From: IDS-8 sp040902105
GTDB taxonomy: Bacteria; Pseudomonadota; Gammaproteobacteria; Steroidobacterales; Woeseiaceae
NCBI GenBank assembly: GCA_040902105.1
Contig: JBBDXW010000039.1
Coordinates: 62,001-126,000, forward strand
DNA: 64,000 nt
Reading direction: 5' to 3'
In this document: piece by piece, positions 61,794-64,000 of the stretch
Layout: every line of letters begins with the position of its first letter
Numbering within the stretch: the stretch's first letter is position 1
Position numbers and translations under genes: made by a program
Notes under the pieces: model-generated
Seen by the model: only the letters and a program-made list of their open reading frames with translations
The model's database searches: none
What the model was told of the DNA's origin: nothing

Positions 61794-63526
61794 GGGCTAT
61801 AAAAGAGAGACCGTTGAAGATACGGCCGCTCGCAGACTCCTCGACGCTCGCGGCCCTCGATAGTCTGGACCCGCTTCTCGCACGCCTCTATGCCACACGC
61901 GGAATCACGGCAGCGGCGCAACTCGAATTGTCGCTGCAATCTCTCGCTCCCGTCGGTTCACTCCACGGCATCGAGCGCGCGGTCGAGGTACTGCTTGCCT
62001 GCCGGGGGCGAAGAATTGTCGTGGTCGGCGACTTCGACGTTGACGGCGCGACCAGCACGGCGCTCGTCGTACGTTGCCTGCGCGACTTCGGTTTCGCAGA
62101 CGTCGACTACCTGGTGCCGAATCGATTCGAGTACGGGTACGGCCTGACACCGGAAATCGTTCGGGTTGCCGCGCAGTCGTCACCCTCACTGTTGCTCACC
62201 GTCGACAATGGCATCTCGAGCATCGACGGTGTGGCCGAATCGCGCCGCCTGGGGATCGATGTATTGATCACGGACCATCATCTGCCCGGCAGGGAATTGC
62301 CGGCGGCAACGGCCATTGTCAATCCCCACGTCAAACCCGATCGCGAGGAAGCGACATTCACAAGCCCGCATCTAGCCGGCGTCGGCGTTGCTTTTTACCT
62401 GATGGCCGCACTGGGCAACGCCTTGCAACAGGATGGCGCGGCAGGCGCTGCAAAGATCCCCGCTCGCTATCTCGATCTGGTTGCGCTCGGCACGGTCGCC
62501 GACGTCGTCCGGCTGGATCAGAACAATCGCATCCTCGTGATGCAGGGACTGAGGAGGATCCGGGCCGGAAAATGTGTCGCGGGCATCGAGGCGCTTCTGA
62601 CCGCGTCCGGGCGGCATCCGGAGTGCGCGAGCAGCGCGGATCTCGGCTTCGTCGTGGGCCCGCGCCTGAACGCCGCGGGCCGGCTCGAAGACATGTCGGT
62701 CGGGATCGAATGCCTGCTCACCGACGATCCGGCCGAAGCCCTGCGCGGCGCAGGCATTCTCGACGGTATCAATCGCGAGCGGAGAGAGATCGAAGCATCG
62801 ATGCGCGACCAGGCGTTCTCGTTCGTCGACCGGATGGATGACGCCGGCCTGCCGGCCTGCGTGTGTGTTTACGAGGAGTCGTGGCACCAGGGCGTTGTCG
62901 GTCTCATCGCGTCACGAGTCAGGGAGCGCTGCCATCGTCCTGCGATCGCCTTCGCCCGCGAGCAGGACGGCCAACTCAAGGGCTCGGCACGTTCAGTTCC
63001 GGGTATTCACATCCGCGACCTGCTTGAGGCCGTTGCGACCGCTCGGCCCGGCCTGGTGGCGAAGTTCGGCGGTCACGCGATGGCGGCGGGCCTTTCCATT
63101 GCCGCCCACGACCTGCGGGAATTCTCGAAACTCGCTTGCGAGCAATTGTCGCGCCTGTATCCGCAAGCCGACTTCAGCGGAGCGCTCGTGACGGATGGCG
63201 ATCTTCCCCCGGCGGCAATGAATCTCAATTTCGCCAGGATCCTGCGCGACGCAGGACCGTGGGGCGCCGGCTTTCCGGAACCCTTGTGGAGCGGCGAGTT
63301 CGAGCTGGTCGAACAACGGACGGTCGGAGAGAACCATCTGAAACTCAAAGTGCGGCCGTTAAGGGGAAGCGGATACCTCGACGCGATCGCGTTCAACCAG
63401 GCCGGTTCGGCACACCGGGGCACCGTGCGACTGGCGTATCGCCTGGACGTCAATGAATGGCGCGGGGTTGAATCGCCGCAACTGGTCGTCGAGCAAATTA
63501 GCAATCTGACGCATCAGGTGGCGTGA
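61790..63526 (+). CDS. recJ: Single-stranded-DNA exonuclease RecJ
   Basis: 5'-3' exonuclease of recombination and mismatch repair. The 578-residue protein has the DHH phosphoesterase motifs VVVGDFDVDGATSTALV, LLLTVDNGISS and LITDHHLPG, then the DHHA1 domain with KFGGHAMAAGLSI and a C-terminal OB-fold. GTG at 61790 overlaps the stop of the preceding gene. prfB follows. Confidence 0.95.
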   Translation: MRAIKERPLKIRPLADSSTLAALDSLDPLLARLYATRGITAAAQLELSLQSLAPVGSLHGIERAVEVLLACRGRRIVVVGDFDVDGATSTALVVRCLRDFGFADVDYLVPNRFEYGYGLTPEIVRVAAQSSPSLLLTVDNGISSIDGVAESRRLGIDVLITDHHLPGRELPAATAIVNPHVKPDREEATFTSPHLAGVGVAFYLMAALGNALQQDGAAGAAKIPARYLDLVALGTVADVVRLDQNNRILVMQGLRRIRAGKCVAGIEALLTASGRHPECASSADLGFVVGPRLNAAGRLEDMSVGIECLLTDDPAEALRGAGILDGINRERREIEASMRDQAFSFVDRMDDAGLPACVCVYEESWHQGVVGLIASRVRERCHRPAIAFAREQDGQLKGSARSVPGIHIRDLLEAVATARPGLVAKFGGHAMAAGLSIAAHDLREFSKLACEQLSRLYPQADFSGALVTDGDLPPAAMNLNFARILRDAGPWGAGFPEPLWSGEFELVEQRTVGENHLKLKVRPLRGSGYLDAIAFNQAGSAHRGTVRLAYRLDVNEWRGVESPQLVVEQISNLTHQVA

Positions 63527-63593
63527 TAACATGCCGCGTTTTTCGCCGCGGGCGAAGTCGAACCGAAAAAGCCTGGAAAGAGAATAGACATCG

Positions 63594-64000
63594 ATGGAAC
63601 CGAGCCAGATCAAGCAACAGATCGCCGACCTGACCGAGCGCACGAACGCGTTGAGGGGGTACCTTTGACTATGAAGCCAAGGCCGAGCGCCTGACGGAGG
63701 TCAGACGCGAGCTCGAACAGCCCGACGTCTGGAATGAGCCGGACCGGGCACAGGCGCTGGGACAGGAACGGGCCGGGCTGGAGAAGATCGTCGTCAACCT
63801 CGACAAACTGTCGCGCGGCCTTGCAGACGCGGGCGAGTTGCTCGAAATGGCGCAGGAAGAGAACGACAAGGGCACGCTCGAAGAACTGGTGGCGGAGGTC
63901 GCGGGCTTTGAGCAGGGCATCGAGGAACTGGAATTTCGCCGCATGTTCAGCGGCGAAATGGATAAGGCCAACGCCTTTGTCGACATTCAGTCGGGGGCTG
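63594..64000 (+). CDS. prfB: Peptide chain release factor 2 (programmed frameshift; 3' end cut)
   Basis: RF2, which ends translation at UAA and UGA. The start codon ATG 63594 is followed by 23 more codons and an in-frame TGA at 63666-63668. A +1 shift there continues as DYEAKAERLTEVRREL, the RF2 helical domain, to the window edge (VDIQSGA). Low RF2 lets the shift happen and so raises RF2: autoregulation. The catalytic GGQ region lies outside the window. recJ-prfB order is common. Confidence 0.95.
63654..63669 (+). promoter_or_regulatory. prfB: prfB +1 programmed frameshift signal
   Basis: AGGGGG (63654-63659, internal Shine-Dalgarno-like) followed by TAC, then the slippery CTT-TGA-C at 63663-63669. 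This matches the well-known bacterial RF2 signal except TAC for TAT before CTT. The zero frame stops at TGA; the +1 frame stays open. Confidence 0.95.

Overview
The window is GC-rich chromosomal DNA from a gammaproteobacterium. The evidence is the classic gammaproteobacterial gene order rpsB-tsf-pyrH-frr-uppS-cdsA-rseP-bamA-skp-lpxD-fabZ-lpxA-lpxB-rnhB-dnaE-accA-tilS-pyrG-kdsA-eno-ftsB, followed by surE-pcm-nlpD-rpoS and recJ-prfB. An RpfE-like gene beside recJ, an unusual sigma factor paired with a Ser/Thr kinase, and a TonB receptor tied to sugar use hint at a Xanthomonadales/Steroidobacter/Woeseia-like lineage. That placement is inference only. No plasmid, phage, CRISPR or transposase gene is visible.

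Region 1 (1-9.1 kb): a myo-inositol catabolism cluster on the minus strand (RpiR-type regulator, iolG, a second Gfo/Idh/MocA dehydrogenase, iolB, iolC fused to DUF2090), divergent from a TonB-dependent receptor. Palindromes of the form TGAAA-N6-TTTCA lie at an internal promoter and in the divergent region, so one regulator may control uptake and catabolism. Region 2 (9.2-14.3 kb): signalling genes, namely a methyltransferase, a hybrid histidine kinase with a degenerate receiver, a response regulator with an EAL domain lacking one catalytic Glu, and a class III cyclase fused to FHA. Region 3 (14.3-20.7 kb): GTP-type PEP carboxykinase, DinG-family helicase, tsaB, a porin and dsbB.

Region 4 (20.7-30.7 kb, minus strand): map-glnD-dapD-arsC-like...dapE, a conserved nitrogen/lysine cluster interrupted by a sigma factor-kinase pair and two small genes. 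The kinase is frameshifted in its C-terminal TPR part. Region 5 (31-55.9 kb): translation, phospholipid, outer-membrane assembly, lipid A and DNA replication genes in tight, often overlapping order. Region 6 (55.9-64 kb): Smr protein, surE-pcm-nlpD-rpoS, an Mth938-like gene, an RpfE-like gene, recJ and the start of prfB with its programmed frameshift.

Two things stand out beyond the gene list. First, three MEP-pathway isoprenoid genes (dxr between cdsA and rseP; ispD and ispF between ftsB and surE) are missing from both places where they are usually found, although flanking synteny is kept. Second, operon boundaries carry two families of long palindromic elements. In family 1 (about 185-210 bp, plus deletion derivatives) the stem arms differ between copies but still pair within each copy. 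Family 2 is a pair of about 160 bp palindromes before surE that share a core but have different, self-complementary ends.
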